NCBI GenBank assembly: GCA_031425695.1
Contig: JANPJV010000188.1
Coordinates: forward strand, 1-46,912
Direction: 5' to 3'
Source: JANPJV01 sp031425695
GTDB lineage: Bacteria > Pseudomonadota > Gammaproteobacteria > Xanthomonadales > SZUA-5
DNA: 46,912 nucleotides
The notes beneath the pieces were generated by a model. The model did no database searches. It was given only the letters and a program-made list of their open reading frames with translations, and was not told the DNA's origin. Of the stretch, positions 24,192-31,484 are shown in pieces. The position numbers and the translations under genes were made by a program. Position 1 is the stretch's first letter. The number at the start of each line of letters is the position of its first letter.

Positions 24192-24589
24192 CAGCTGCGC
24201 TCCTGCTCGATGCTCTGCAACAGCTGCCGGATTTCGGCAAGCTCCGATTCGGTCGTCGGCGGATCGTTGCCGAGCGCCTGCAATACCAGGCGAGCGGCCG
24301 AGCCGTCGAAGAGCTTGGAGATGAGCGCACCGACGAAGGCGCGCTCCGTGGCCTCACGCGAGACGGTCGCGGCGAACCGGTGCGCACGTTGCGACTCGTC
24401 ACGAATGACCAGGCCCTTGCCGTGCATCACCTGCATCAACTTGAGGGTGGTGGTGTAGGCGGTCTGGCGAGCGGCCGTTTGCAGGTCTTCATGAACTTCG
24501 CGGACCGTACAGGGGCCGCGATCCCACATCACCTTCAGGATCTCGATCTCGCCTTCGGTCGGGCGCTGGAGGGCCGGCTTGAAAACCAT
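24191..24589 (-). CDS. BlaI/MecI/CopY family transcriptional repressor
   Basis: The 132-residue protein is a small winged-helix repressor. The N-terminal block PTEGEIEILKVMWDRGPCTV and the recognition region TAYTTTLKLMQVMHGKGLV are the family signature; the C-terminal part (about 75-132) is the dimerisation arm, which the M56 peptidase would cut. The ATG at 24589 has AAGGA six bases upstream. The stop codon shares one base with the M56 start, so the pair is co-translated. Two matching TACGA-N6-TCGT sites upstream (24622-24637 and 24686-24705) are the likely operators, one in its own leader and one in the promoter of the divergent gene at 24740. Confidence 0.9.
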   Translation of the reverse strand: MVFKPALQRPTEGEIEILKVMWDRGPCTVREVHEDLQTAARQTAYTTTLKLMQVMHGKGLVIRDESQRAHRFAATVSREATERAFVGALISKLFDGSAARLVLQALGNDPPTTESELAEIRQLLQSIEQERS

Positions 24590-24621
24590 GGTCTTTCCTT
24601 TTGCGGCGCCTGCGCCTGATC

Positions 24622-24637
24622 GACGATGTACATCGTA
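24622..24637. promoter_or_regulatory. Probable BlaI-type operator 1
   Basis: ACGATGTACATCGT is a perfect 14-bp palindrome. On the minus strand it reads TACGA-TGTACA-TCGT, sharing half-sites and spacing with operator 2. It lies 33 bp before the repressor start and would overlap a possible -10 box (TACGAT), so it fits self-repression. Confidence 0.65.
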
Positions 24638-24678
24638 GCCATTCATCTTCCGGTTTGGAATAGTCACATCGCAAAGGG

Positions 24679-24707
24679 TTGACAGTCTACGAACAGAGTC
24701 GTAGGTT
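24679..24707 (+). promoter_or_regulatory. Promoter of the 24740 gene with BlaI-type operator 2 in the spacer
   Basis: A perfect -35 box TTGACA (24679-24684) and a -10-like TAGGTT (24702-24707) are 17 bp apart. The spacer contains the inverted repeat CTACGA-acagag-TCGTAG (24687-24704), that is TACGA-N6-TCGTA on either strand, the same pattern as operator 1. A repressor bound here would block RNA polymerase. The gene starts 33 bp after the -10 box. Confidence 0.7.
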
Positions 24708-24739
24708 GTGCCCGAACCCCAGACTGGAGCTGAAAGCTG

Positions 24740-25210
24740 ATGAAACTGACCATCCTCGCCTTCGGAGCCGCGCTCGCATGCGCCGGACTTCCCCAGTTCG
24801 CCATTGCGGCGAAATCCGACAAGGTGGTCGTGGTGTCGGACTTGAGCCCGGATGCGATTGTCGAGTACGTCGCCGGCGTCGAAGTGCGCCTTGAGCGCGG
24901 CAAGTACGATGTCCTCAAGCCCAAGGATCGCGCCTGGGTCGTCGCTGAGCTTGCCGAGATGAAGAAGCTGATCGCTGCGCATACGCAGGCGCCGGACCCC
25001 AAGACCCTGCAGATCGCGTTCTCGGAATTCGAGACCGGCATCATCGGCCTCGAAGAAGGCGGGATCGTCTGTGAGAAAAGCTCGCGCACCGGCTCGCGCA
25101 TGGTCGAGCGCCGCTGCATGACGCGCAAGCGCCAGGCCGAAATCCGCGAAGACTCACGCGAAAGCATGCGCAACCTCGGTCGCATCGGCCCGATGCCGAG
25201 CGGCGGCTGA
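24740..25210 (+). CDS. Small exported protein of unknown function, probable BlaI target
   Basis: I do not recognise a family for this 156-residue product. It begins with a signal peptide, MKLTILAFGAALACAGLPQ, with likely cleavage near AIAA at residues 21-24, so it should be periplasmic. The mature part has a beta-like stretch (DKVVVVSDLSPDAIVEYVAGVEV), a charged helical region (LKPKDRAWVVAELAEMKKLI), two Cys residues about 15 apart (IVCEKSS...RRCMTRKR) that could form a disulphide, and an Arg-rich tail. It is transcribed away from blaI with a strong promoter that contains an operator, so it is probably induced by the same signal. A rho-independent terminator at 25267 closes the unit. Confidence 0.75.
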   Translation: MKLTILAFGAALACAGLPQFAIAAKSDKVVVVSDLSPDAIVEYVAGVEVRLERGKYDVLKPKDRAWVVAELAEMKKLIAAHTQAPDPKTLQIAFSEFETGIIGLEEGGIVCEKSSRTGSRMVERRCMTRKRQAEIREDSRESMRNLGRIGPMPSGG

Positions 25211-25266
25211 TCCCGATTCGAAATTGTAGCGCGGGGCGAAATTAAGCTGCGTGCAAAAGTCGAAAG

Positions 25267-25310
25267 CGGCGCGTTCACCCCCACAAGGGCGTGAATGCGC
25301 CGTTTTTTTT
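25267..25310 (+). terminator. Rho-independent terminator after the 24740 gene
   Basis: The stem CGGCGCGTTCACCCCC pairs with GGGCGTGAATGCGCCG (one mismatch) and is followed by eight T residues. It lies 57 bp after the stop at 25210 and before the LysM gene. Confidence 0.9.
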
Positions 25311-25415
25311 GCCTAAACGAGGCGTTGCGCACAAAACTCGCACGCACCCCCGTTTTCACGGTGACTTTCTTCCGCTACACTCAGGAAGCCCTGGGGAATC
25401 AGGCAATTGGACGCC

Positions 25416-26606
25416 ATGCTTAAAAAAGCACTTTCAGTTGTAGCAGCCCTCTCGTTCGCTACGGTCGTGTACGCGGCCGGTGTCGAACTTCGTGCCGACC
25501 ATCCCGACACCTATGTGGTGAAAAAGGGCGATACGCTCTGGGATATCTCTGCGCGTTTCTTGAAGAGCCCTTGGTTCTGGCCAGAAATCTGGCAGGCCAA
25601 TCCACAGATCGAAAATCCCCACCTGATTTATCCAGGGGATGTGCTGAGTCTCGTCTATGTCGACGGGAGCCCGCACCTGGTCGTGGATGCCCCGCCGCGC
25701 GAGCCGGAAGCCGAGATCGGCCCGAAAATGCGCGAAGAAGGTGAACGGGAAGCAATCTCGCCGCTGCCGTATGCAGCTGTGCGCAGTTTCCTGTCGCGTC
25801 CGCACATCCTTTCTGAAGAGGATTACGCGAACGCGCCCTATGTCATGGGGCTCGAGGAAAATCGCCAGCGCGCGAACGAAAAGAATCTGGTCTACGTGCG
25901 CAACCTCGGTGGCGAGGTCGAAGTCGGCCAGCGCATGCTGATCGTGCGCCCGACGCTGGTCTATCGGGACGTTCCCGATGGCTGGCTGTGGCAGCGCGAC
26001 AAGCGCCGGGTCAAGGCACAGCCCTGGAGCATGAGCGACCAGTGGCATTGGAGCTTCACCGAGTGGCTGTCCACACGCGGCGATGTGCTCGGGCATGAAG
26101 TGCTGGAGATCGGCAACGCCACGGTGTCCGCGGTGGGCGATCCGGCGACGGTCTATGTGACCTATTCAGACATGGAAATTCGCAAAGGCGACCTGCTGCT
26201 GCCGGCCACCGACGCGCACGCCTACGACCTGAATTTCTATCCCCGCCCGCCCAAGTCGGTTCCCGACAACATGCGCGTCGTCGCGCTGACGGGTCCGGGT
26301 CTGACGGCTGCGGGACCCTATGAAGTCGTCGTCCTGACCAAGGGAGCGCAGGACGGGATCGAGCCCGGTGAAGTGTTCTCGATCTACCAGCCGGGCGAGC
26401 GCATCCAGGACGAAGTGGCCTATCCGAGAAACGGCACCCGCGCGTTCTTCAACCCGCGCGACAAGATGGTGACGCTCCCAGACGAATTCGTCGGCCATGT
26501 CATGGTCTTCCGCAGCTTCGATCACGTCAGCTACGGCCTGGTGATGAGCGCAGTCCGCCCGGTCTACCTGGGCGCCCGCCTGCTCGAGCCGACCGAGATC
26601 CCTTGA
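25416..26606 (+). CDS. LysM peptidoglycan-binding domain protein
   Basis: This 396-residue exported protein sits upstream of dprA, as in other xanthomonads. The ATG at 25416 opens a signal peptide (MLKKALSVVAALSFATVVYA). One LysM domain follows at about residues 33-80 (YVVKKGDTLWDISARFLKSP, with NPQIENPHLIYPGDVL), which binds the glycan of peptidoglycan. The remaining 300 residues are beta-rich, without a domain I know (VYVRNLGGEVEVGQRMLIVRP, GPYEVVVLTKGAQDGIEPGEV). A TTG at 25407 would add three residues and cannot be excluded; neither has a strong ribosome site. It may shape or sense the cell wall. Confidence 0.88.
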   Translation: MLKKALSVVAALSFATVVYAAGVELRADHPDTYVVKKGDTLWDISARFLKSPWFWPEIWQANPQIENPHLIYPGDVLSLVYVDGSPHLVVDAPPREPEAEIGPKMREEGEREAISPLPYAAVRSFLSRPHILSEEDYANAPYVMGLEENRQRANEKNLVYVRNLGGEVEVGQRMLIVRPTLVYRDVPDGWLWQRDKRRVKAQPWSMSDQWHWSFTEWLSTRGDVLGHEVLEIGNATVSAVGDPATVYVTYSDMEIRKGDLLLPATDAHAYDLNFYPRPPKSVPDNMRVVALTGPGLTAAGPYEVVVLTKGAQDGIEPGEVFSIYQPGERIQDEVAYPRNGTRAFFNPRDKMVTLPDEFVGHVMVFRSFDHVSYGLVMSAVRPVYLGARLLEPTEIP

Positions 26607-26611
26607 GGAGC

Positions 26612-26700
26612 AGTTGCTGGTTGCTGGTTGCTGGTGCGGTGAAGCGGGTCTCCGTCTGTAGCGCTACTGTTCTAACCAGGAACCAGGAACCAGTAACCTG
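26612..26700. repeat. Long-hairpin intergenic element, AACCAGG type
   Basis: Left arm AGTTGCTGGTTGCTGGTTGC (tandem TTGCTGG units), right arm AACCAGGAACCAGGAACCAG. The arms are imperfect complements made of 7-bp units with a loop of about 37 bp. It starts five bases after the LysM gene stop and runs directly into a GC-rich terminator. Confidence 0.75.
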
Positions 26701-26727
26701 AAAAAGCCCCGCCTCGCGGGGCTTTTT
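26701..26727. terminator. Bidirectional rho-independent terminator
   Basis: AAAAAGCCCCGC-ctc-GCGGGGCTTTTT is a perfect symmetrical hairpin with A and T tails, ending transcription of the LysM gene ahead of dprA. Confidence 0.92.
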
Positions 26728-26769
26728 CGTTTCCGCGATACTGGACCGACACCCACCCCGGAGAATCTG

Positions 26770-27882
26770 TTGTACGACCCGGCCGCAATCGCCTGGCTGA
26801 CGCTGTATCGCGCTTGCGCGACCGGCAGCGCCGCGTGTGTCGATGCACTGCAGGCCGCTGGCGGCGATATCGATCTTGCGGTCAACCGGGTGCTGGTGGA
26901 GCGCAAGCGCAACAGTGCGCTGGTGCGGGCGCGCCAGGAAGCGGCGCTGGATGCCGAGTGGCTGGAGCAAAGCGGTACGACGCTGATCCACTGGCAGGAC
27001 GATCGTTACCCGCCCTTGCTGCGGCAGGTGACCGGTGCGCCGTTCGTGCTGTTCGTCCAGGGCGATTGCGATGCGCTGTGGACACCGCAACTGGCGATTG
27101 TCGGCAGCCGGCAGGCCACCGCCGGTGGAGTCGCCACCGCCCGCGATTTCGCCGCCGCCTTCGTTGAGCGCGGATTCTGCGTGGCCAGTGGCCTTGCCGC
27201 CGGCATCGATGCGGCCGCACACGCGGGCGCGATGGACGCCGGCGGGCTTACCGTCGCGGTGCTCGGCACCGGGCTCGACCGCATCTATCCCAGCCGCAAT
27301 GTCGAGCTCGCGCGCCGGATTGTGCAGTCGGGCGCATTGGTCAGTGAGTTCCCTCCGCGCACGCCGCCCCGGCGCGAACATTTCCCCCGCCGCAACCGCG
27401 TGATCAGCGGGCTCAGCCTGGGCACGCTGGTGGTCGAGGCCAGTCTCGGCAGTGGCTCGCTGATTACGGCGCGCACCGCCACTGAGCAAGGTCGCGAAGT
27501 CTTCGCAATCCCCGGCTCGATCCACAACCCGCTGGCGAAGGGCTGTCATCGGCTGATACGCGATGGCGCCAAGCTGGTTGAGACCGCCCAGGAAGTGATG
27601 GACGAGCTGCGCCCGCTCGTCAACGAATGGCGCGACAGCCTGCAACTGCATGCGGGCGAAGTGCACCGACGCGAGCCTCGGGCGGCCCTTCCCGCGGAGC
27701 TCGACGACGCCGATTACCGCGGCCTGCGGCATGCGCTGGGTCACGATCCGGTGAGCATGGACGAGCTCTGCACTCGCACTGGATTGACCGTCCCGGTGCT
27801 TTCATCCATGCTGCTGCGAATGCAACTCGAAGGAGAAGTCGTCGCAAACCCTGGCGGCACCTACAGCCGCAACGCCGATTGA
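26770..27882 (+). CDS. dprA: DNA-processing protein DprA
   Basis: DprA protects incoming single-stranded DNA and loads RecA on it during natural transformation. The 370-residue product has an N-terminal helical region, the Rossmann-like core with VGSRQATAGG, SGLAAGIDAAAHAGA and VLGTGLDRIYPSRN, the conserved GSLITARTA and FAIPGSIHNPLAKGCHRLIRDGA, and a C-terminal winged-helix domain at about 305-370. The TTG at 26770 is the only start that keeps MYDPAAIAWLTLYRA, the typical beginning. It follows the LysM gene after a terminator and is followed by smg. Confidence 0.94.
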   Translation: MYDPAAIAWLTLYRACATGSAACVDALQAAGGDIDLAVNRVLVERKRNSALVRARQEAALDAEWLEQSGTTLIHWQDDRYPPLLRQVTGAPFVLFVQGDCDALWTPQLAIVGSRQATAGGVATARDFAAAFVERGFCVASGLAAGIDAAAHAGAMDAGGLTVAVLGTGLDRIYPSRNVELARRIVQSGALVSEFPPRTPPRREHFPRRNRVISGLSLGTLVVEASLGSGSLITARTATEQGREVFAIPGSIHNPLAKGCHRLIRDGAKLVETAQEVMDELRPLVNEWRDSLQLHAGEVHRREPRAALPAELDDADYRGLRHALGHDPVSMDELCTRTGLTVPVLSSMLLRMQLEGEVVANPGGTYSRNAD

Positions 27883-27942
27883 ATCCGCTGCCTCGCTGGC
27901 CGGATTTTGTCGTTCACCACCAGCCGCCCCGCGGAGACTGGG

Positions 27943-28419
27943 ATGAAAGAAGACATACTCGACGTACTGCTCTACCTCTTCGAGAACCTCATGGTCGAAG
28001 ATCCAGACTCGGATCAGGACCGTGACTCGCTGCAGAACTCGCTGATCGACGCCGGTTTTTCCCCGCAGGAAATCTCCAAGGCCTTTGCTTGGCTCGACGG
28101 CCTGGCGCAATCACGTGCTGCCTGTGATCCCCGCAGCATTGTCGCCGGCGGCCCGATCCGTGTGCTCGCGCGCGAAGAGCGTGAAAAGCTCGAGCCCGAA
28201 GCGCAGGGCTTCCTGATGTTCCTCGAGCAACAAGGCGTGCTCTCCCCGGCGCAGCGCGAGCTCGTGCTCGACCGCGTCATCGCCCTCGACGTCCCCGAAG
28301 TCGATGTCGAAGACTTGAAGTGGGTGATCCTCATGGTGCTGTTCAACCAGCCCGAGCAGGAAGCTGCCTACGCCTGGATCGAAAACCTCATGTTCGACCA
28401 CGACGGGACGGTGAACTAG
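27943..28419 (+). CDS. smg: Smg family protein (DUF494)
   Basis: The 158-residue acidic protein matches Smg, found after dprA in many gammaproteobacteria. The N-terminal MKEDILDVLLYLFENLM, the middle EAQGFLMFLEQQGVLSPAQRELVLDRV and the C-terminal DLKWVILMVLFNQPEQEAAYAWIENLMF are characteristic. It is all-helical by appearance; function is not established. The ATG at 27943 has GGAG upstream. In relatives topA normally follows; here a GTGGGTC doublet and bioC follow instead. Confidence 0.92.
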   Translation: MKEDILDVLLYLFENLMVEDPDSDQDRDSLQNSLIDAGFSPQEISKAFAWLDGLAQSRAACDPRSIVAGGPIRVLAREEREKLEPEAQGFLMFLEQQGVLSPAQRELVLDRVIALDVPEVDVEDLKWVILMVLFNQPEQEAAYAWIENLMFDHDGTVN

Positions 28420-28425
28420 CTTTGC

Positions 28426-28498
28426 GTGGGTCCGGACCTTGTCCGGACGCTTCTTGGAGTCCGGGGACTAAAAGCGTCCGGACCGTGTCCGGACCCAC
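28426..28498. repeat. GTGGGTC REP-like doublet, CCGGAC subtype, copy 1
   Basis: Outer stem GTGGGTC/GACCCAC, small hairpins CCGGAC-ctt-GTCCGG and CCGGAC-cgt-GTCCGG, inner stem GGACGCTT/AAGCGTCC, loop with its own short repeat. It is 73 bp long and fills the gap between the convergent smg and bioC. Confidence 0.9.
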
Positions 28499-28506
28499 GG
28501 AAAACG

Positions 28507-29379
28507 TCAGCGCTTGCGCAATCGTGCCCGCAAGTCCTCGACGCTGAACTTCGCCACATCGCCGCCGCGGCCCTTGAGCGGGCTGCCGGCGGCAGGCGCC
28601 TGGGCTTGCGCGAAGATGACTTCGTAGCTTGCTGGCAGCTTGCCGTCGATGCGCAGCGCTTCGTAGGCCGCGAGCATGCGCGCGAAGGCATGGCGCCCGG
28701 TCAGCCCGCGGGCGCGCTCGCGATGGGCATTGCCGGCGCCGATTTCCTTGAGTTCGCGCATCAGCTGGCGCGCGTCGGGATAGGTCAGCACAAAGCGCTC
28801 AACGTCCAGCACAGGATTGATAAAACCCTGTGCCAGGAGCGGGTTGCCGACATCCAGCAAGTCCAGGAATGCATGCACGTGGGCGCGCTCGTCAGCGCCG
28901 CGCCAGGCAGCGCGAAGTTCCTTGAGCGTGTCGGGACCGAAACTGGTGAACAGCAACCAGCCGCCAGGGCGCAGCACACGTCGAAACTCCGCAAACGCGG
29001 CGGTGAGGTCAGGCACCCATTGCAGGCACAGGTTCGAGATCAGCAGATCAATCGACTCGTCGGCAAGCGGCAATGCCTGGGCGTCACCCGCGACCCTGGC
29101 AAAGGGTCGCCACCAGCTCGAATGGCGCTTGGCCTGGCGCAGCATTCCGGGCGCAAGATCGAGCGCGATCACTTCGGATTTGGGGAAGCGTTTCTTCAGC
29201 AGGCCACTCATCCGCCCACTGCCTGCACCGACATCGAGCACGCGCTGCGGCGGCGCCGTCAGCAACTCCAGCCGCTCGAGTAGTTGGTCGCCCACCGCAC
29301 GCTGCAGCACCGCGGTCTGCTCATAGCCAGCTGCCGCATGGGAGAAGGAACGACGGATGTGTTGGCGATCGAGCGGCAT
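28507..29379 (-). CDS. bioC: Malonyl-ACP O-methyltransferase BioC
   Basis: BioC methylates the free carboxyl of malonyl-ACP so that fatty acid synthesis can build the pimeloyl chain of biotin. The 290-residue product shows the SAM-binding motif VLDVGAGSGRMS (about 47-58), ALDLAPGML, the post-motif NLCLQWVPDL typical of BioC, and RPGGWLLFTSFGPDTLKEL, a strong BioC marker. It starts MPLDRQHIRRSFSHAA, like other BioC proteins. Other biotin genes in the window, bioF and bioB, lie about 16 kb away; no bioH is seen. It is flanked on both sides by GTGGGTC doublets. Confidence 0.94.
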   Translation of the reverse strand: MPLDRQHIRRSFSHAAAGYEQTAVLQRAVGDQLLERLELLTAPPQRVLDVGAGSGRMSGLLKKRFPKSEVIALDLAPGMLRQAKRHSSWWRPFARVAGDAQALPLADESIDLLISNLCLQWVPDLTAAFAEFRRVLRPGGWLLFTSFGPDTLKELRAAWRGADERAHVHAFLDLLDVGNPLLAQGFINPVLDVERFVLTYPDARQLMRELKEIGAGNAHRERARGLTGRHAFARMLAAYEALRIDGKLPASYEVIFAQAQAPAAGSPLKGRGGDVAKFSVEDLRARLRKR

Positions 29380-29434
29380 TGAAAGGCGTGGGGTGAACGG
29401 GAGCCGAAGGCTACGTCAGATCGCGTGCAATTTC

Positions 29435-29508
29435 GTGGGTCCGGACCTTGTCCGGACGCTCCTTGCCCAGGACGCAGCCAAAAGCGTCCGGACACGGTCC
29501 GGACCCAC
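29435..29508. repeat. GTGGGTC REP-like doublet, CCGGAC subtype, copy 2
   Basis: Nearly the same as the copy at 28426 in both arms, with a different loop (CCTTGCCCAGGACGCAGCC). It lies between aceK and bioC, eight bases downstream of the aceK stop, and the two copies bracket bioC. Confidence 0.9.
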
Positions 29509-29516
29509 CAAGCCCG

Positions 29517-31262
29517 TCACGCCCGCAGCCGCACTTCCTCCGGGTACGGCGGAAGATCAAAGAACTGGCCGCTGCCGAGCTTGTCCTGCATCGCATGCCA
29601 CCACTGCACGTTGAAGATGCAGCCATGGCGGGCGATGAGCAGTTCGCGCAGCTTGCGCGGCAGCCCCAAGAACTCGGTGAACTGTTCGGGGAAGACGTCG
29701 TTGTCGTTAACGTGATACCAGGCACCGTGATGCATCTCTTCCTCATCGTCGCGCGCCTGCGGCAGCTCGCGAAAGCGGCATTCGGTGACCAGGCACAGCT
29801 CGTCGTAGTCGTAGAAGATCACGCGGCCGTGGCGCGTCACCCCGAAATTCTTGAGCAGCAGGTCGCCCGGGAAGATATTGCTGGCGGTGAGGTCGCGGAT
29901 GGCCAATCCGTAATCGAGTACGGCTTTCTCCACCAGGTCCGGGCTCGATTCCTTGAGGAACAGGTTCAACGGGCGCAGACGGCGTTCGATGTACATATGG
30001 GTCAGGATCAGGTGGTCGCCGTCCTCGATTACGCTCGAGGTGCAGGTCTCCATCAGTTCGTCCAGGAGCTCCTTGGCGAAGCGCGCGCGCGGAAAGCGCA
30101 GGAAGCGGAATTCCTGGGCATCGATCAGGCGGCCAGCGCGATCGTGCTTGAACACCAGCTGGTACTTTTCCACGACATCTGCGCGCGTCATCAACTTGCT
30201 CGGCGCGAAGCGGTCGCGAATGATCTTGAAGACCAAGGGATAGCTCGGCAGGGTGAACACCGCCATGACCAGGCCCTTCTCACCGTCGGCGAGGACGAAC
30301 TCCTCGTCGCGCGACTCGAAGTGATGGATGAAGTGCCGATAGCGCTCGGTCTTGCCCTGTTTGGCACGGCCGAGCACGGTATAGAGCTCGTTGACAGGCT
30401 TGCGCGGCAGCAGGGTGCGCAGGAACACCACGGCGTCGCCGACCGTTTCCAGATCCGCCTGGAAATAGCTGCGGGTGAATCCAAACAGCATGGCGACATC
30501 GTCGCGGCTCACCATCACGCCATCGGCGCGCAGGCCGTCTGGCTCATGGATCAGCGCGATCACCAGTGGGGCGTATTCGCGTTCCCCGAAAACGCGGCCG
30601 ACGAGATAGGCGCGGCGCTCGCGATAGAACACGGTCTGCAGCATCTCGACTGCGCGTACTTTCGGCTCGCCGTCCCAGTGTTGCAGTTGTTCGGCAACCG
30701 CGCTGGCGATGCGCTGGCCGCAGCCGGCAAGGTCGGAAAAGGGGACCTCGAAGCGATAGCCGGCCAGCACGCGCTGGAACAGCTCCTCCGGCGAGCGCGT
30801 CGCGCTGTAGGTCAGGCGCGCGACTGGGTGGGTGAGTCGATCGGAAGGTTCGATGTCGAGGGCGACGAATTCCACCGCCGCGTCGACGCCGCGGGTCTTG
30901 AAGAAACGCCGGGTCAGGGTGTTGAAGAAGGTCTTGTTGAGCTCCTGGTCGAGCAACCCGTCGATCAGCTCGGCATAGCGATTCCGGACCAGCGCCCACA
31001 ACGTCTTGTCGCCGACGCGGCTACCGAGCTCCGCTTCCAGCCGGCGCGAAGTCTCAGCCGCGCAGATATCGTAGAGCTCGATCCGCTCGATCGCGTCCAG
31101 GCGTGCCGCCGTCCACTCGCGGCGCTCGAAACGGCGTTTCGCGCGCTGGGTGATTGCCCGAAAGCGCGCGTTGTAGTCGGCAAACGCATCGCGCACATCG
31201 GTCGCGCAGGCATCGCTGAGCGCTTCATCGGACTGCACCACACTAAGGATTGCCGTCGCCAT
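29517..31262 (-). CDS. aceK: Isocitrate dehydrogenase kinase/phosphatase
   Basis: AceK phosphorylates and dephosphorylates isocitrate dehydrogenase, setting the split between the TCA cycle and the glyoxylate shunt. The 581-residue product is of full length. Blocks seen are GYRFEVPFSDLAG, the YFQADLETVGDAVVFLRTLLPRKP region, the ATP-site part YPLVFKIIRDRFAPSK, and the catalytic DYGLAIRDLTASNIFPGDLLLKNFGVTRHGRVIFYDYDE. The ATG at 31262 begins MATAILSVVQSDEAL; further upstream codons lack family residues. The glyoxylate genes aceA and aceB are not in the window, so it is a stand-alone gene here. Confidence 0.96.
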   Translation of the reverse strand: MATAILSVVQSDEALSDACATDVRDAFADYNARFRAITQRAKRRFERREWTAARLDAIERIELYDICAAETSRRLEAELGSRVGDKTLWALVRNRYAELIDGLLDQELNKTFFNTLTRRFFKTRGVDAAVEFVALDIEPSDRLTHPVARLTYSATRSPEELFQRVLAGYRFEVPFSDLAGCGQRIASAVAEQLQHWDGEPKVRAVEMLQTVFYRERRAYLVGRVFGEREYAPLVIALIHEPDGLRADGVMVSRDDVAMLFGFTRSYFQADLETVGDAVVFLRTLLPRKPVNELYTVLGRAKQGKTERYRHFIHHFESRDEEFVLADGEKGLVMAVFTLPSYPLVFKIIRDRFAPSKLMTRADVVEKYQLVFKHDRAGRLIDAQEFRFLRFPRARFAKELLDELMETCTSSVIEDGDHLILTHMYIERRLRPLNLFLKESSPDLVEKAVLDYGLAIRDLTASNIFPGDLLLKNFGVTRHGRVIFYDYDELCLVTECRFRELPQARDDEEEMHHGAWYHVNDNDVFPEQFTEFLGLPRKLRELLIARHGCIFNVQWWHAMQDKLGSGQFFDLPPYPEEVRLRA

Positions 31263-31423
31263 TCGTCTACCTTCGGAACCAGCGGACCGCGGCGAGTGTC
31301 CAATGCACGCGCCGAGCACGCAAGCGAGCCGCGCTCTATTTGTTAGGGCCAGCCGAATGCCGGACGGCCAGATGCCGCTAGTCCTGTATGAAGGCCCGCC
31401 CGCTGCTGGCCACAATCCACACC

Positions 31424-31448
31424 CTGGACCGCCACAAACGCGGTCCAG
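31424..31448. promoter_or_regulatory. Hairpin upstream of the 31485 gene
   Basis: CTGGACCGC-cacaaac-GCGGTCCAG is a perfect 9-bp inverted repeat with a 7-base loop, followed by a third half CCTGGACC. It lies 36 bp before the start codon, in the divergent gap between aceK and the 31485 gene. It could be an operator or a leader hairpin; I know no matching regulator. Confidence 0.4.
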
Positions 31449-31484
31449 CCTGGACCCTCTCCCGAAACCACCGCGGAAACTTCC

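Noticed and set aside
22896..24458. 520-residue open frame opposite the M56 and blaI genes
   Set aside because: It is antisense to two well-supported genes, is rich in Arg, Gln and Ala as high-GC shadow frames are, and has no domain.
29448..31346. 632-residue open frame on the plus strand over aceK
   Set aside because: Antisense shadow of aceK; its first residues (GRSLPRTQ) are translated from the GTGGGTC repeat, and no family is recognised.
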